Source of the DNA: a virus
IMG/VR virus record: IMGVR_UViG_3300010334_000224
Location: 1 to 26,679 of that record
Length of the DNA: 26,679 bases
Reading direction: 5' to 3' (one strand)
Below, piece by piece: positions 1 to 6,040 of the stretch. Position numbers and translations under genes: made by a program. Numbering within the stretch: the stretch's first letter is position 1; every line of letters starts with the position of its first letter. The notes under the pieces were generated by a model that did no database searches, was not told the DNA's origin, and saw only the letters and a list, made by a program, of their open reading frames with translations.

Positions 1-22
1 TACTCCGATGCAACCTGCGAAT

Positions 23-106
23 TGGTCCCCCCGTGAGGAATCGAACCTCATGCCGTCCACCCAACTCTAAGGATCGGTTTAGAAGACCGATGTCGGGCTC
101 GGGGAG
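23..106 (-). tRNA. tRNA-Arg(TCT)-like gene with missing D arm
   Basis: The acceptor stem CTCCCCG/CGGGGGG has 7 pairs and is followed by A and an encoded CCA. The T arm TGAGG-TTCGATT-CCTCA is perfect. A 6-bp stem (ATCGGT/ACCGAT) closes the loop CTTCTAA, with U33 and anticodon TCT (Arg). Only 8 bases separate the acceptor from the anticodon arm, so there is no room for a D arm, and about 22 bases separate the anticodon and T arms. CCCGAC before the anticodon arm can pair with GTTGGG after it. This could be a structurally unusual tRNA, a degenerate tRNA or a tRNA-like RNA. Confidence 0.55.
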
Positions 107-128
107 ATTTGATCAAATTTAACTTCAG

Positions 129-302
129 CTACTTGCTTACTTTTTCAAGTGCCTCTTTGCGCATCAGAAATCGTCGCGCATTATCAAGCTCATGCACAAA
201 ATAATATTCAACACCATCAATATATTTGGTGTCTTTCTTTACATCATCACAGACAACTTTATCACCGTTGAGTCTGTTACGAAATATAATTGACTTGTTC
301 AT
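129..302 (-). CDS. small conserved-looking phage protein, 57 aa
   Basis: ATG at 302 is preceded by a good Shine-Dalgarno (TTAGGAGACTGAAAC, with AGGAG 8 bases upstream), and the frame runs to TAG at 129-131. The product starts MNKSIIFRNR, is soluble and rich in charged residues, with a Tyr/Phe-rich centre (VEYYFVHELD) and a basic C-terminal helix (RRFLMRKEALEKVSK). It lies 11 bases downstream of the membrane-protein gene and in the same orientation, so the two are probably co-transcribed. I do not recognise a family. The ribosome binding site and tight spacing are the main reasons to believe it. Confidence 0.75.
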   Translation of the reverse strand: MNKSIIFRNRLNGDKVVCDDVKKDTKYIDGVEYYFVHELDNARRFLMRKEALEKVSK

Positions 303-313
303 GTTTCAGTCTC

Positions 314-853
314 CTAAGTTAGATAATGGTGAAAAACGATGGCTATCAGAGCCATAAACAGTCCACGATAAAATTCAGTCCAGGCCCACTGCCCATCAAG
401 TTCCAAATAAATAGGTGGCAATTTTACCCACAAGAATCGTGCGAATAGCGCACCTAAGACAGGACCAAAGAAACAAGCCGGAATAAGAACAACAAGTCGT
501 TCGTCAACAAAGTAAAGCGGCGAGACAATCAATGCCCATACTGCACCGATTCTAAACTGATGCAGCCAGCCAAGCAACTGTTTTGAATGAGTCGGATAAA
601 TCCAACCAATCACGCCCATGTTCTGTCGTTCGCCCAATGCAAAAAGAATAGATGCAATCACACAAATTAAAAAAGTTTTAATATCATGTGGATTAAGAAT
701 ACAAGCGGCGAGAACACCACCAGAAACATACCAAATAAACGAACGAAGCGGTGGCTTCCACCACGGTTTAATTTTCCAAAATCTATCACTAGGGAATCCT
801 CCACGAACTCGATCTGCAATGGCACAATAAACACACACTAAAAATGCTAACAT
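314..853 (-). CDS. integral membrane protein, unknown function
   Basis: The start is set at ATG 853 (MLAFLVCVYCAIADRVRGG) because AAGGAG lies 7 bases upstream; an upstream in-frame ATG would read through the tRNA-Gln gene. The 179-aa product has about five hydrophobic segments: N-terminal, around GGVLAACIL, FLICVIASILFAL, the block AVWALIVSPLYFV with LVVLIPACFFGPVLGALFA, and a C-terminal LFMALIAIVF. It should sit in the inner membrane. The N-terminal helix followed by DRVRGG resembles small phage membrane proteins whose job is unknown. Its position between tRNA-Gln and the 57-aa gene suggests part of the same polycistronic, probably early, transcript. Confidence 0.75.
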   Translation of the reverse strand: MLAFLVCVYCAIADRVRGGFPSDRFWKIKPWWKPPLRSFIWYVSGGVLAACILNPHDIKTFLICVIASILFALGERQNMGVIGWIYPTHSKQLLGWLHQFRIGAVWALIVSPLYFVDERLVVLIPACFFGPVLGALFARFLWVKLPPIYLELDGQWAWTEFYRGLFMALIAIVFHHYLT

Positions 854-874
854 GATTAATCTCCTTATAATAAG

Positions 875-949
875 TGGCAGGAAGTGCGGGAATCGAACCC
901 GCTCACCTTGGGTCAAAGCCAAGTATCTGCTCCAATCGATTTACTTCCA
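875..949 (-). tRNA. tRNA-Gln(TTG)
   Basis: The anticodon arm is CTTGG-CTTTGAC-CCAAG with anticodon TTG. The T arm GCGGG-TTCGATT-CCCGC is perfect. The acceptor is (T)GGAAGT/ACTTCC(T), followed by G and an encoded CCA. The open first pair and G73 match the unusual identity elements of bacterial tRNA-Gln. The stop codon of the HNH gene lies inside its 5' end. Confidence 0.9.
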
Positions 950-1666
950 CTTGTTGTTTATAGATTTTTTAAAATGTTTTTTTAATTTGGTGTGATTATT
1001 ACCTGTACCACTCAATCCAGCTTCAATTAGACATTTGTATATACTCATACCTTTATTATGATTTTCAATTATACTTTCTAAATGACCTTTCAAGAAAGGA
1101 AAAGAATCTTTATTTTTTTCATAGTGAAGTTTGTTACCGCAACTTATCGAACAGGTGTTTCCTTTTCCAAAGAAAATAGTTTGGCAACTAGGACACGTTT
1201 TAGTTTTAGGTGTAGTTTCCCAGTTTATTATTCTTTTTTTAATCCATCCTTCATTTAGGTATTGTTCTAATAAATCTCTATTAACTTTTTTACATTCTTT
1301 TGTAGAAAGATTCGCAATCCAAACAGTGCCGAACTGGGAATTACCTGATCCTTGCTGTGATTGTTTCATCACATCAGCTAATCTTTTCCTCAACCACCCA
1401 TACATTTTATTACTATTGCGCTGCTGAGTCAATGAGTTTATACACATCATTGCAGCGGCTTTTATTAAAGGAGAACAGTTTGGATATATTTTTACCAATA
1501 ATTGATGTGCTACATAATGCTCTTCTGGAAGAAGATCTACTAAATTTGTAGCCTCATCAGAACCACCAAGACAACGCGGTATTATATGATGTCTTTCTTT
1601 ATATCCTGTTATCGTTCGTGTTTTAGCACGCGAAATCAACAAATCATAATGTTTTTTATAATTCAT
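941..1666 (-). CDS. HNH homing endonuclease with zinc-finger-like C-terminal half
   Basis: The 241-aa protein has an N-terminal HNH nuclease motif: HHIIPRCLGG at residues 26-35, Asn41, then EEHYVAHQLL at 48-57. This is the usual layout of free-standing phage homing endonucleases. A second half carries a CPSC ... CSISC set (Cys158, 161, 172, 176) that may bind zinc, followed by a basic helix-rich tail suited to DNA recognition. It sits inside the tRNA array, and its TAA stop (941-943) overlaps the 5' end of tRNA-Gln. No Shine-Dalgarno is visible; an AAATA-containing sequence (GCTAAATA) lies just before ATG 1666. It is probably a mobile gene that spreads by cutting intein- or intron-free alleles or neighbouring loci. 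Its target cannot be read from the sequence. Confidence 0.88.
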   Translation of the reverse strand: MNYKKHYDLLISRAKTRTITGYKERHHIIPRCLGGSDEATNLVDLLPEEHYVAHQLLVKIYPNCSPLIKAAAMMCINSLTQQRNSNKMYGWLRKRLADVMKQSQQGSGNSQFGTVWIANLSTKECKKVNRDLLEQYLNEGWIKKRIINWETTPKTKTCPSCQTIFFGKGNTCSISCGNKLHYEKNKDSFPFLKGHLESIIENHNKGMSIYKCLIEAGLSGTGNNHTKLKKHFKKSINNKWK

Positions 1667-1706
1667 GCATTATTTAGCTTTTACTGAGCTAAACAGAATC
1701 AAAATG

Positions 1707-1779
1707 GCGAACCGTATGGGTTTCGATCCCATCTAAACAGTTTGAAAGACTGTTAGCCACGCCAGCCGCTCCACGGTTC
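1707..1779 (-). tRNA. tRNA-Glu(TTC)
   Basis: The acceptor GAACCGT/ACGGTTC is followed by G and CCA. The anticodon arm ACAGT-CTTTCAA-ACTGT has anticodon TTC. The D arm AGC...GCT has a GG-containing loop. The T arm is ATGGG/CCCAT with the somewhat unusual loop ATCGAAA. Confidence 0.9.
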
Positions 1780-1787
1780 TTGCTATT

Positions 1788-1861
1788 TGGTACCTCGTGA
1801 CAGAATCAAACTGCCGCAACCACCGTGTAAAGGTGGAGTTCTATCATTAAACTAACGAGGC
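1788..1861 (-). tRNA. tRNA-Val(TAC)
   Basis: The acceptor GCCTCGT/ACGAGGT (first pair G-U) is followed by A and CCA. The anticodon arm CCACC-TTTACAC-GGTGG has anticodon TAC. A T arm with TTTGATT-type loop and a compact D arm complete a class I tRNA. Confidence 0.9.
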
Positions 1862-1867
1862 ATGGTT

Positions 1868-1957
1868 TGGTGGATCCTGAAGGAGTTGAACCTAATCGCC
1901 AGCCGCCCTACATGTTTATGGCAACGGTTTTACAGACCGCCGTAGGGAACAGGATCC
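1868..1957 (-). tRNA. tRNA-Tyr(GTA)-like gene with missing D arm
   Basis: The acceptor GGATCCT/AGGATCC is perfect and is followed by A and CCA. A long hairpin CGGCGGT-CTGTAAA-ACCGTTG carries anticodon GTA (Tyr) in a canonical loop. Only about 8 bases lie between the acceptor and this hairpin, so there is no normal D arm. CCCTA before the hairpin can pair with TAGGG after it. The T arm is weak (AGG-TTCAACT-CCT). This is the same odd arrangement as the Arg-like gene at 23-106. It may be functional, processed in an unusual way, or decayed. Confidence 0.55.
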
Positions 1958-1980
1958 AATATCTATTTTTCTCAAAAAAT

Positions 1981-2071
1981 TGGCGGAATGACTGGGACTC
2001 GAACCCAGAAGACGAATCACTTCGTCCGACGGTTTAGCAAACCGCTCCAATACCATTATGGGACCATTCCA
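1981..2071 (-). tRNA. tRNA-Ser(GCT)
   Basis: This is a class II tRNA. The acceptor GGAATGG/TCATTCC is followed by G and CCA. The anticodon loop TTGCTAA has anticodon GCT. The long variable hairpin is GACGAA-GTGA-TTCGTC, and the T arm is CTGGG-TTCGAGT-CCCAG. Confidence 0.92.
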
Positions 2072-2075
2072 ATTT

Positions 2076-2149
2076 GGTGGACCTGGAGAGAATCGAACTC
2101 TCAATTCCGCGATGCAAGCGCGGTGTGTTCCCATTAGCACTACAAGCCC
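2076..2149 (-). tRNA. tRNA-Ala(TGC)
   Basis: The acceptor GGGCTTG/CAGGTCC includes G-U pairs and is followed by A and CCA. The anticodon arm CCGCG-CTTGCAT-CGCGG has anticodon TGC. The T arm GAGAG-TTCGATT-CTCTC is perfect. It ends 1 base before the stop of the MazG-like gene. Confidence 0.92.
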
Positions 2150-2150
2150 A

Positions 2151-2423
2151 TTATTTCTTAAAAATATTTGACCACGTGAGTAGTTTATTTAATTTTTGAT
2201 TTTTTGCTGAGATCACAGCATCTTCATTAACTATGCCATTGTCAATTAACAAATCAAGCATGCACAAAAAATCTCCAATTTCTTCTTCCAAATGCGCTCG
2301 GTTACTCACACCTTTGTAAACAGTGTCAATACCAAATCGAAAAGACTTGGAGATTGCTTGAATTATTTCAGCACATTCTTCTTGTGTGATCAGAAGAATT
2401 TCTTTTGTGGTTTCATCGTTCAT
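2151..2423 (-). CDS. MazG-like nucleotide pyrophosphohydrolase
   Basis: The 90-aa all-helical protein has the MazG/all-alpha NTP-PPase metal-binding signature: EECAE (Glu15, Glu16, Glu19) in helix 1 and EEEIGD (Glu48, Asp51) in the next helix. Enzymes of this family hydrolyse (d)NTPs to (d)NMP and pyrophosphate. In phages they are thought to clear unwanted or damaged nucleotides or to affect the alarmone balance. A single MazG domain of about 90-100 aa is normal for phage versions. ATG 2423 has AAGGA about 7 bases upstream. The gene is embedded in the tRNA array between tRNA-Gly and tRNA-Ala. The substrate cannot be told from sequence. Confidence 0.82.
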   Translation of the reverse strand: MNDETTKEILLITQEECAEIIQAISKSFRFGIDTVYKGVSNRAHLEEEIGDFLCMLDLLIDNGIVNEDAVISAKNQKLNKLLTWSNIFKK

Positions 2424-2453
2424 GCTAAATTCCTTGCTTGTTAACTATATAAA

Positions 2454-2527
2454 TGGAGCGGATGATGGGAATCGAACCCACGGCTTCAGCTTGGAAGGCT
2501 GAGGTATTACCATTATACGACATCCGC
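2454..2527 (-). tRNA. tRNA-Gly(TCC)
   Basis: The acceptor GCGGATG/CATCCGC is followed by T and CCA. The anticodon arm TCAGC-CTTCCAA-GCTGA has anticodon TCC. The D-loop contains GG and the T loop is TTCGATT. Confidence 0.93.
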
Positions 2528-2535
2528 GTTACAGC

Positions 2536-2612
2536 TGGTACGAGTGGTGGGATTCGAACCCACACTTTAGGGATTTTAAGTCCCTTATCTCTACCGATTG
2601 GATTACACTCGC
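2536..2612 (-). tRNA. tRNA-Leu(TAA) with short (class I) variable loop
   Basis: The acceptor GCGAGTG/CACTCGT is followed by A and CCA. The anticodon arm AGGGA-CTTAAAA-TCCCT has anticodon TAA, and the T arm is GTGGG-TTCGAAT-CCCAC. The variable loop is only AAAGT, whereas bacterial and most phage tRNA-Leu genes have a long class II variable arm. Confidence 0.85.
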
Positions 2613-2637
2613 ATTATGCATCAATGATTTTTAAATA

Positions 2638-3333
2638 TCAACACATATTCCATTTTATCAAAAGCGGATCCTCTAACCCTAGTTCTGCAAAGCACTTGAT
2701 TCTGAGCAAGCATGGATCACAATGACCACATGGCTGACCTGAGTCTGCAGGATCGTAACAACTGCTGGTGTTGCTGTAATCCATGCCCAGTGCGTTCCCG
2801 GTGCGAATAATATCTGTTTTTGTCATGTTCATCAATGGTGTGTGAATCTTTAATCTTTCACCTTCAAATCCAGCTCTGGTAGCCAGATTAGCCATGTTTT
2901 CATATGCTGCAATATATTCTGGGCGACAATCTGGGTATCGTGTCATGCCTTCAGGAGCATTGACACCAATAAAAATATCATTTGCATTTAATGTTTCTGC
3001 CCATGCCACAGCAAAGCTCAGAAACACAGTGTTGCGAGCCGGCACATATGTCACAGGAATCACACTGACCAAATCAGGCGCCAGTTCATCTTTGGGTACT
3101 TCAATGTCACTGGTCAGTGCAGATCTGCCGAATGCTCTTAAATCAATCTTTTGAATCACATGCTGTTCAACATTTGCTTGCTGAGCTAATGCTCGGGCAC
3201 AATTTAATTCATGAGCATGTCGTTGCCCGTAATCAAAACTCAGTGCGTATACTCGAAAATCCTGTGATGCCAAAGCCAGCATTGTTGCTGAGTCTAGTCC
3301 ACCACTTAATAAGACTACTGCTGCGTTTTTCAT
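2638..3333 (-). CDS. queC: 7-cyano-7-deazaguanine synthase QueC
   Basis: QueC converts 7-carboxy-7-deazaguanine to preQ0 with ATP and ammonia. PreQ0 is the precursor of queuosine in tRNA and of deazaguanine bases in some phage DNAs. The 231-aa length is normal for the family. The ATP pyrophosphatase PP-loop SGGLDS is at residues 10-15, a YPDCRPEY motif at 133-140, and the zinc ligands Cys192, 202, 205 and 208 are all present. ATG 3333 has AAGGA about 7 bases upstream. It lies between tRNA-Ile and tRNA-Leu in the same orientation. FolE, QueD and QueE are not in this window, so the phage either encodes them elsewhere or uses host intermediates. Whether the product feeds DNA modification or tRNA queuosine is open. 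Confidence 0.93.
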   Translation of the reverse strand: MKNAAVVLLSGGLDSATMLALASQDFRVYALSFDYGQRHAHELNCARALAQQANVEQHVIQKIDLRAFGRSALTSDIEVPKDELAPDLVSVIPVTYVPARNTVFLSFAVAWAETLNANDIFIGVNAPEGMTRYPDCRPEYIAAYENMANLATRAGFEGERLKIHTPLMNMTKTDIIRTGNALGMDYSNTSSCYDPADSGQPCGHCDPCLLRIKCFAELGLEDPLLIKWNMC

Positions 3334-3347
3334 AATTTTCCTTGTAT

Positions 3348-3421
3348 TGGTGGCTCCAACGAGAATCGAACTCGTAACTATCAGATATCAGCCGATTATT
3401 ATACCATTTAACTACAGAGCA
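3348..3421 (-). tRNA. tRNA-Ile(GAT)
   Basis: The anticodon arm ATCGG-CTGATAT-CTGAT has anticodon GAT. The T arm ACGAG-TTCGATT-CTCGT is perfect. The acceptor TGCTCTG/TGGAGCC has a mismatched first pair and two G-U pairs, and is followed by A and CCA. It lies upstream of queC on the same strand. Confidence 0.85.
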
Positions 3422-3436
3422 ATTGAAAAAATAGAT

Positions 3437-3523
3437 GATCTCCTAGTGCGTGGTTGATCGGAAGCCACCACGAAACTATAGATGTATTCCTACATCATCC
3501 GTGTCAGATTCATCTAGGAGATC
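3437..3523. other. three-way-junction-like structured element
   Basis: A perfect 10-bp inverted repeat (GATCTCCTAG/CTAGGAGATC) encloses two further hairpins, CGTGGT/ACCACG (3449-3472) and GATGTA/TACATC (3481-3496). On the minus strand the second has a GGAA (GNRA) loop, which favours an RNA read on minus, just upstream of tRNA-Ile. No coding frame of note. Function unknown. Confidence 0.5.
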
Positions 3524-3529
3524 AAATCA

Positions 3530-3569
3530 ATAAAACATAGTATCCTGGTCATAAGATACTATGTTTTAT
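3530..3569. repeat. 15-bp inverted repeat (hairpin)
   Basis: A perfect 15-bp stem, starting ATAAAACATAGTATC, encloses a 10-base loop. It shares the core TAGTATCyTGGT with the next hairpin at 3598-3641. There is no clear T-run after either arm, so it is not a simple terminator. Confidence 0.75.
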
Positions 3570-3597
3570 AGACTTTACAAGATTTAAAAATCATAAA

Positions 3598-3641
3598 CTA
3601 GTATCTTGGTGTATTTCATACTGAGTCGTCCAAGATACTAG
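3598..3641. repeat. 12-bp inverted repeat (hairpin)
   Basis: The stem CTAGTATCTTGG/CCAAGATACTAG has a 20-base loop, and an outer CATA/TATG adds four pairs across an internal loop. The arm sequence is related to the hairpin at 3530-3569. Confidence 0.75.
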
Positions 3642-3665
3642 GCTATGAAAAATTCTTCTGGGTTT

Positions 3666-3764
3666 TTACCACCATTGCTGGCTTATCATCCCCCAGGCCG
3701 CCCACATTTGCGAGTTTTTATAGTGCTTCGCAGGATCGCGTTCCCTATTTGCACTTTCAGACAC
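3666..3764 (-). CDS. possible 32-aa Trp-rich small protein
   Basis: A GTG at 3764 opens a frame ending at TAA 3666-3668. The product is (M)SESANRERD then PAKHYKNSQMWAAWGMISQQ, ending in two Trp. Its amino-acid make-up looks protein-like rather than random. Against it, there is no Shine-Dalgarno, the start is GTG, and a minus-strand terminator lies about 10 bases upstream, so expression would need read-through. The same bases form a 9-bp hairpin (3717-3725 with 3762-3770), so the region may instead be structured RNA. Confidence 0.3.
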   Translation of the reverse strand: MSESANRERDPAKHYKNSQMWAAWGMISQQWW

Positions 3765-3774
3765 TATAAACTAA

Positions 3775-3803
3775 AAACCCCAGGGTGTCTAGTCCTGGGG
3801 TTT
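3775..3803 (-). terminator. Rho-independent terminator (minus strand)
   Basis: A 10-bp stem AAACCCCAGG/CCTGGGGTTT encloses a 9-base loop. Read on minus, it continues as GGGGTTTTTAG, a U-run. It lies downstream of the 35-aa ORF at 3832-3939 and would end the transcript that starts near 3955. Confidence 0.65.
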
Positions 3804-3831
3804 CGATTCGGTATAATCTGTTGATTATATT

Positions 3832-3939
3832 CTAATCGAAACCGCCTCCAGGTTCACTAATATATAATGAACCAGGTTGACTCAACCAGGCTAATCCTAG
3901 TTCAATTTTTTTAACGATATGTTCATTCATTTGTTTCAT
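3832..3939 (-). CDS. probable 35-aa small protein
   Basis: ATG 3939 opens a frame that runs to TAG at 3832-3834. The product reads MKQMNEHIVKKIELGLAWLS then QPGSLYISEPGGGFD. A consensus sigma70 promoter (TTGACA-16-TATAAT, 3962-3989) lies just upstream on the same strand. The predicted 5' leader contains AGGA, 11 bases before the ATG. A terminator follows at 3775-3803. Promoter, leader, frame and terminator together make a monocistronic early gene plausible. The amphipathic first half and Gly-rich acidic end match no family I know. Imperfect hairpins (GGTTCA/TGAACC, GGTT/AACC) lie within the frame, so a non-coding RNA is the alternative. Confidence 0.55.
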   Translation of the reverse strand: MKQMNEHIVKKIELGLAWLSQPGSLYISEPGGGFD

Positions 3940-3961
3940 GAATTTATTTATCCTGGCATGA

Positions 3962-3989
3962 ATTATACATGTTTTTTTAGGTTTGTCAA
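3962..3989 (-). promoter_or_regulatory. sigma70-type promoter, perfect consensus
   Basis: On minus, TTGACA (3984-3989), a 16-base spacer and TATAAT (3962-3967). Transcription would start near 3955, just before the 35-aa ORF, and run towards the hairpin region, tRNA-Ile and queC. It faces away from the ART genes. Confidence 0.8.
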
Positions 3990-4012
3990 TCTTTGGTTTT
4001 GCCGATTTTCTA

Positions 4013-4020
4013 GATAAATA
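4013..4020 (+). promoter_or_regulatory. T4-late-like promoter box GATAAATA (ART gene A)
   Basis: The box GATAAATA ends 4 bases before ATG 4025; the T4 late consensus is TATAAATA. The surrounding TCTAGATAAATATCTGATG is repeated before gene B. Confidence 0.6.
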
Positions 4021-4024
4021 TCTG

Positions 4025-4996
4025 ATGCGATATCATGAAATTTTACCAGAGACTCTGGATATTCCGACTCTTAACCCTGGCCAAACTAGGCCTGCTTTTT
4101 TAAGTGTTCGACCAGAGGACCAAAATAAAGCACTGGATTTAATGAGTCAAATCACAAACCTCAATCAAGAACTAAAAAATCTATCTAGTCTGAAGGATAA
4201 ATTTTATGCTGAAAAACGTGAATGGCTAGACAATCATAATTTTAAAACGAATTCAGATACTGTAAAACAGTTTAATAAAAAGATTGATTACGTTTTGGTA
4301 GCTCATAAGAAAACTGGTGAAAAAATAGATTTACTAAACCAAAACTACACTGAATTAGTACAAGGAGGTGCAGATCTAAGATCTGCTACACTAAGAGCTT
4401 ACGAGCATCTTAAAAAACACTGCAGCGATTTCTTGAATAAATCCAGTCAGGCACAAAAACTGCTTTATCGCGGCCTGAAAACTTATCCTTATTCATTCAG
4501 AGATTTTTCTTTTATCGGTAGATCGTGGGATGAGCGATTCACCAAAGATACTGCATGGGACACACACAGAAAAGTAAGTGCAGCAATGCGAGAAAATGGG
4601 TTTACTGCCACACGAGAAAACAGCATTATGTGCACATCTTCATATTGGGCTGCCAAACAATACGGTGAAGTTTATATGATATTTCCTATAAATGGATTCT
4701 CTTTTACTTGGAGTAGAACCCACGCTGACATGTTTAGTGATTTATTTGAAAGGTATCCACTCCGTGGCAACTGGAATAGTTTAATAAATGCTTTTGATAA
4801 TTCATATAACGAGGTTGATGAACAACAAAAACGCAGTATTGAGTCTAATTTTATCAAAAATGAATTGGAATTAGATCGCACTGACTTTCATGCAGCATTG
4901 CTGTCAGGGCATGAGATATATATTCACGGTCAATACTATGCGTTGAATATGAGTATATTTCAGGATTTGAATGATCTACTCAGAATTTATAGCTGA
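4025..4996 (+). CDS. ADP-ribosyltransferase-like protein A, putatively head-packaged
   Basis: The 323-aa product starts at ATG 4025 (MRYHEILPE); an in-frame upstream TTG is unlikely because gene B has the same start and the same upstream box. The N-terminal segment MRYHEILPE resembles the T4 capsid-targeting sequence, with cleavage expected after LPE. A coiled-coil region follows (about 30-120). Then comes an ART-like core: LLYRG (Arg149), FTATRENSIMCTSS (S-T-S-like, about residues 203-205), EVYMIFPINGFSFTWS, and SGHEIYIHGQYYAL with Glu297 as the likely catalytic Glu. The residue two before it, the substrate-specificity position, is Gly. R-S-E ARTs move ADP-ribose from NAD to proteins; T4 Alt does this to host RNA polymerase. 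Target unknown. A close tandem copy is gene B. Confidence 0.78.
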   Translation: MRYHEILPETLDIPTLNPGQTRPAFLSVRPEDQNKALDLMSQITNLNQELKNLSSLKDKFYAEKREWLDNHNFKTNSDTVKQFNKKIDYVLVAHKKTGEKIDLLNQNYTELVQGGADLRSATLRAYEHLKKHCSDFLNKSSQAQKLLYRGLKTYPYSFRDFSFIGRSWDERFTKDTAWDTHRKVSAAMRENGFTATRENSIMCTSSYWAAKQYGEVYMIFPINGFSFTWSRTHADMFSDLFERYPLRGNWNSLINAFDNSYNEVDEQQKRSIESNFIKNELELDRTDFHAALLSGHEIYIHGQYYALNMSIFQDLNDLLRIYS

Positions 4997-5022
4997 GATT
5001 GATTGTTTAATACCGTCCTCTA

Positions 5023-5030
5023 GATAAATA
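5023..5030 (+). promoter_or_regulatory. T4-late-like promoter box GATAAATA (ART gene B)
   Basis: GATAAATA ends 4 bases before ATG 5035. The box and flanks match those before gene A, so the promoter was duplicated with the gene. Confidence 0.6.
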
Positions 5031-5034
5031 TCTG

Positions 5035-6036
5035 ATGCGATATCATGAAATTTTACCTGAAACCTCGGATATTCTGACTCTTAACCCTGGCGAAACTAGG
5101 CCTGCTCCAATAGCTGCTCGACCTGAGGACCAAAATAAAGCACTGGATTTAATGAGTCAAATCACAGACCTCAAGCAAGAACTAAAAAATCTAGCCAGAC
5201 TGAGGGATGAGATGTATTACAAGACTGATAAATGGTTACGTGATAATCAATATCGTTATGAATCAGACACTGTAAAAAATTTTCAAAAAGAAATTGATGA
5301 TATCTCAGCCAAGCATATAGCAACTTCCGAGAAAATAGATTCACTATCTAAAGACTACACTTTTTTAATAAAAGGCAATGATGATCCTGATGCTGGTGCA
5401 CTAAGAGCTTACGAGCATCTTAAAGAACATTGCAGCGATTTCTTGAATAAATCCAGTCAGGCACAAAAACTGCTTTATCGCGGCCTTCAGAAGTATCCTA
5501 GTTCATTCAGAGGTTTTTCTTTTATTGGTAGATCGTGGGATGAGCGACTTACCAAAGATACTCCCCGTCAGACACACGAAAAATTAAGTGCAGTAATGCG
5601 AGAAAATGGGTTTACTGCCACACGAGAAAACAGTATCATGTGCACATCTTCATATCCAACTGCTGAAGAATATGGTGAAGTTTATATGATATTTCCTATA
5701 AATGGATTCTCTTTTACTTGGAGTAGAACCTACGCTGACATGTTTACTGATTTATTTGATAAGCTTCCATACTACCCTGCATACAGTGGCCACTGGAGTG
5801 CATTAATGAATCATTTTGATGATACCTACGGAGGAACCCAAGGCGATGAACAACAAAAGCGCAGCATTGAGTCTAATTTTATCAAAAATGACTTGAAATT
5901 AAATCGCACTGACTTTCATGCAGCATTGCTGTCAGGTCATGAGATATATATTCACGGTCAATACTATGCGTTACACTTACGTGCTTATTGGCAATTAAAT
6001 CAGCTACTCAAATCAAACTTTGGTGTAGGATATTGA
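5035..6036 (+). CDS. ADP-ribosyltransferase-like protein B, putatively head-packaged
   Basis: The 333-aa tandem paralogue of gene A has the identical targeting-like start MRYHEILPE. After it come the PEDQNKALDLMSQIT coiled-coil start, LLYRG (Arg149), FTATRENSIMCTSS (Thr204, Ser205), FPINGFSFTWSR and SGHEIYIHGQYYAL (catalytic-type Glu303; Gly at minus 2). The sequence matches gene A almost exactly in the ART core and at the start. It differs in the coiled coil (about 55-120) and in the loop after TWS (about 242-272). That pattern suggests a recent duplication with the variable parts under change. No Shine-Dalgarno is visible; the GATAAATA box sits 4 bases before the ATG. The gene converges with gene C, 4 bases away. 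Confidence 0.78.
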   Translation: MRYHEILPETSDILTLNPGETRPAPIAARPEDQNKALDLMSQITDLKQELKNLARLRDEMYYKTDKWLRDNQYRYESDTVKNFQKEIDDISAKHIATSEKIDSLSKDYTFLIKGNDDPDAGALRAYEHLKEHCSDFLNKSSQAQKLLYRGLQKYPSSFRGFSFIGRSWDERLTKDTPRQTHEKLSAVMRENGFTATRENSIMCTSSYPTAEEYGEVYMIFPINGFSFTWSRTYADMFTDLFDKLPYYPAYSGHWSALMNHFDDTYGGTQGDEQQKRSIESNFIKNDLKLNRTDFHAALLSGHEIYIHGQYYALHLRAYWQLNQLLKSNFGVGY

Positions 6037-6040
6037 TTGT

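Noticed and set aside
854-922. Longer start for the membrane protein at 922
   Set aside because: The extension is the translated tRNA-Gln sequence; ATG 853 has a strong Shine-Dalgarno.
1916-2140. 74-aa open frame on minus
   Set aside because: It is made of the tRNA-Tyr-like, tRNA-Ser and tRNA-Ala genes read in frame.
2453-2725. 90-aa open frame on plus
   Set aside because: It reads antisense through tRNA-Gly, tRNA-Leu and the end of queC.
3437-3523. Hammerhead ribozyme
   Set aside because: CGAAAC after a hairpin looked suggestive, but no CUGANGA core is present in the right place on either strand.
3437-3803. CRISPR array
   Set aside because: The repeats are inverted hairpins of different lengths, not direct repeats with regular spacers.
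3945-3952. GATAAATA on minus before the 35-aa ORF as a late promoter
   Set aside because: It falls in the predicted leader of the perfect sigma70 promoter and could simply supply the AT-rich leader; listed only as a coincidence to be tested.
3983-4024. Upstream extension of ART gene A from a TTG at 3983
   Set aside because: Gene B starts at the same internal ATG with the same upstream box, and the added residues have no match in any paralogue.
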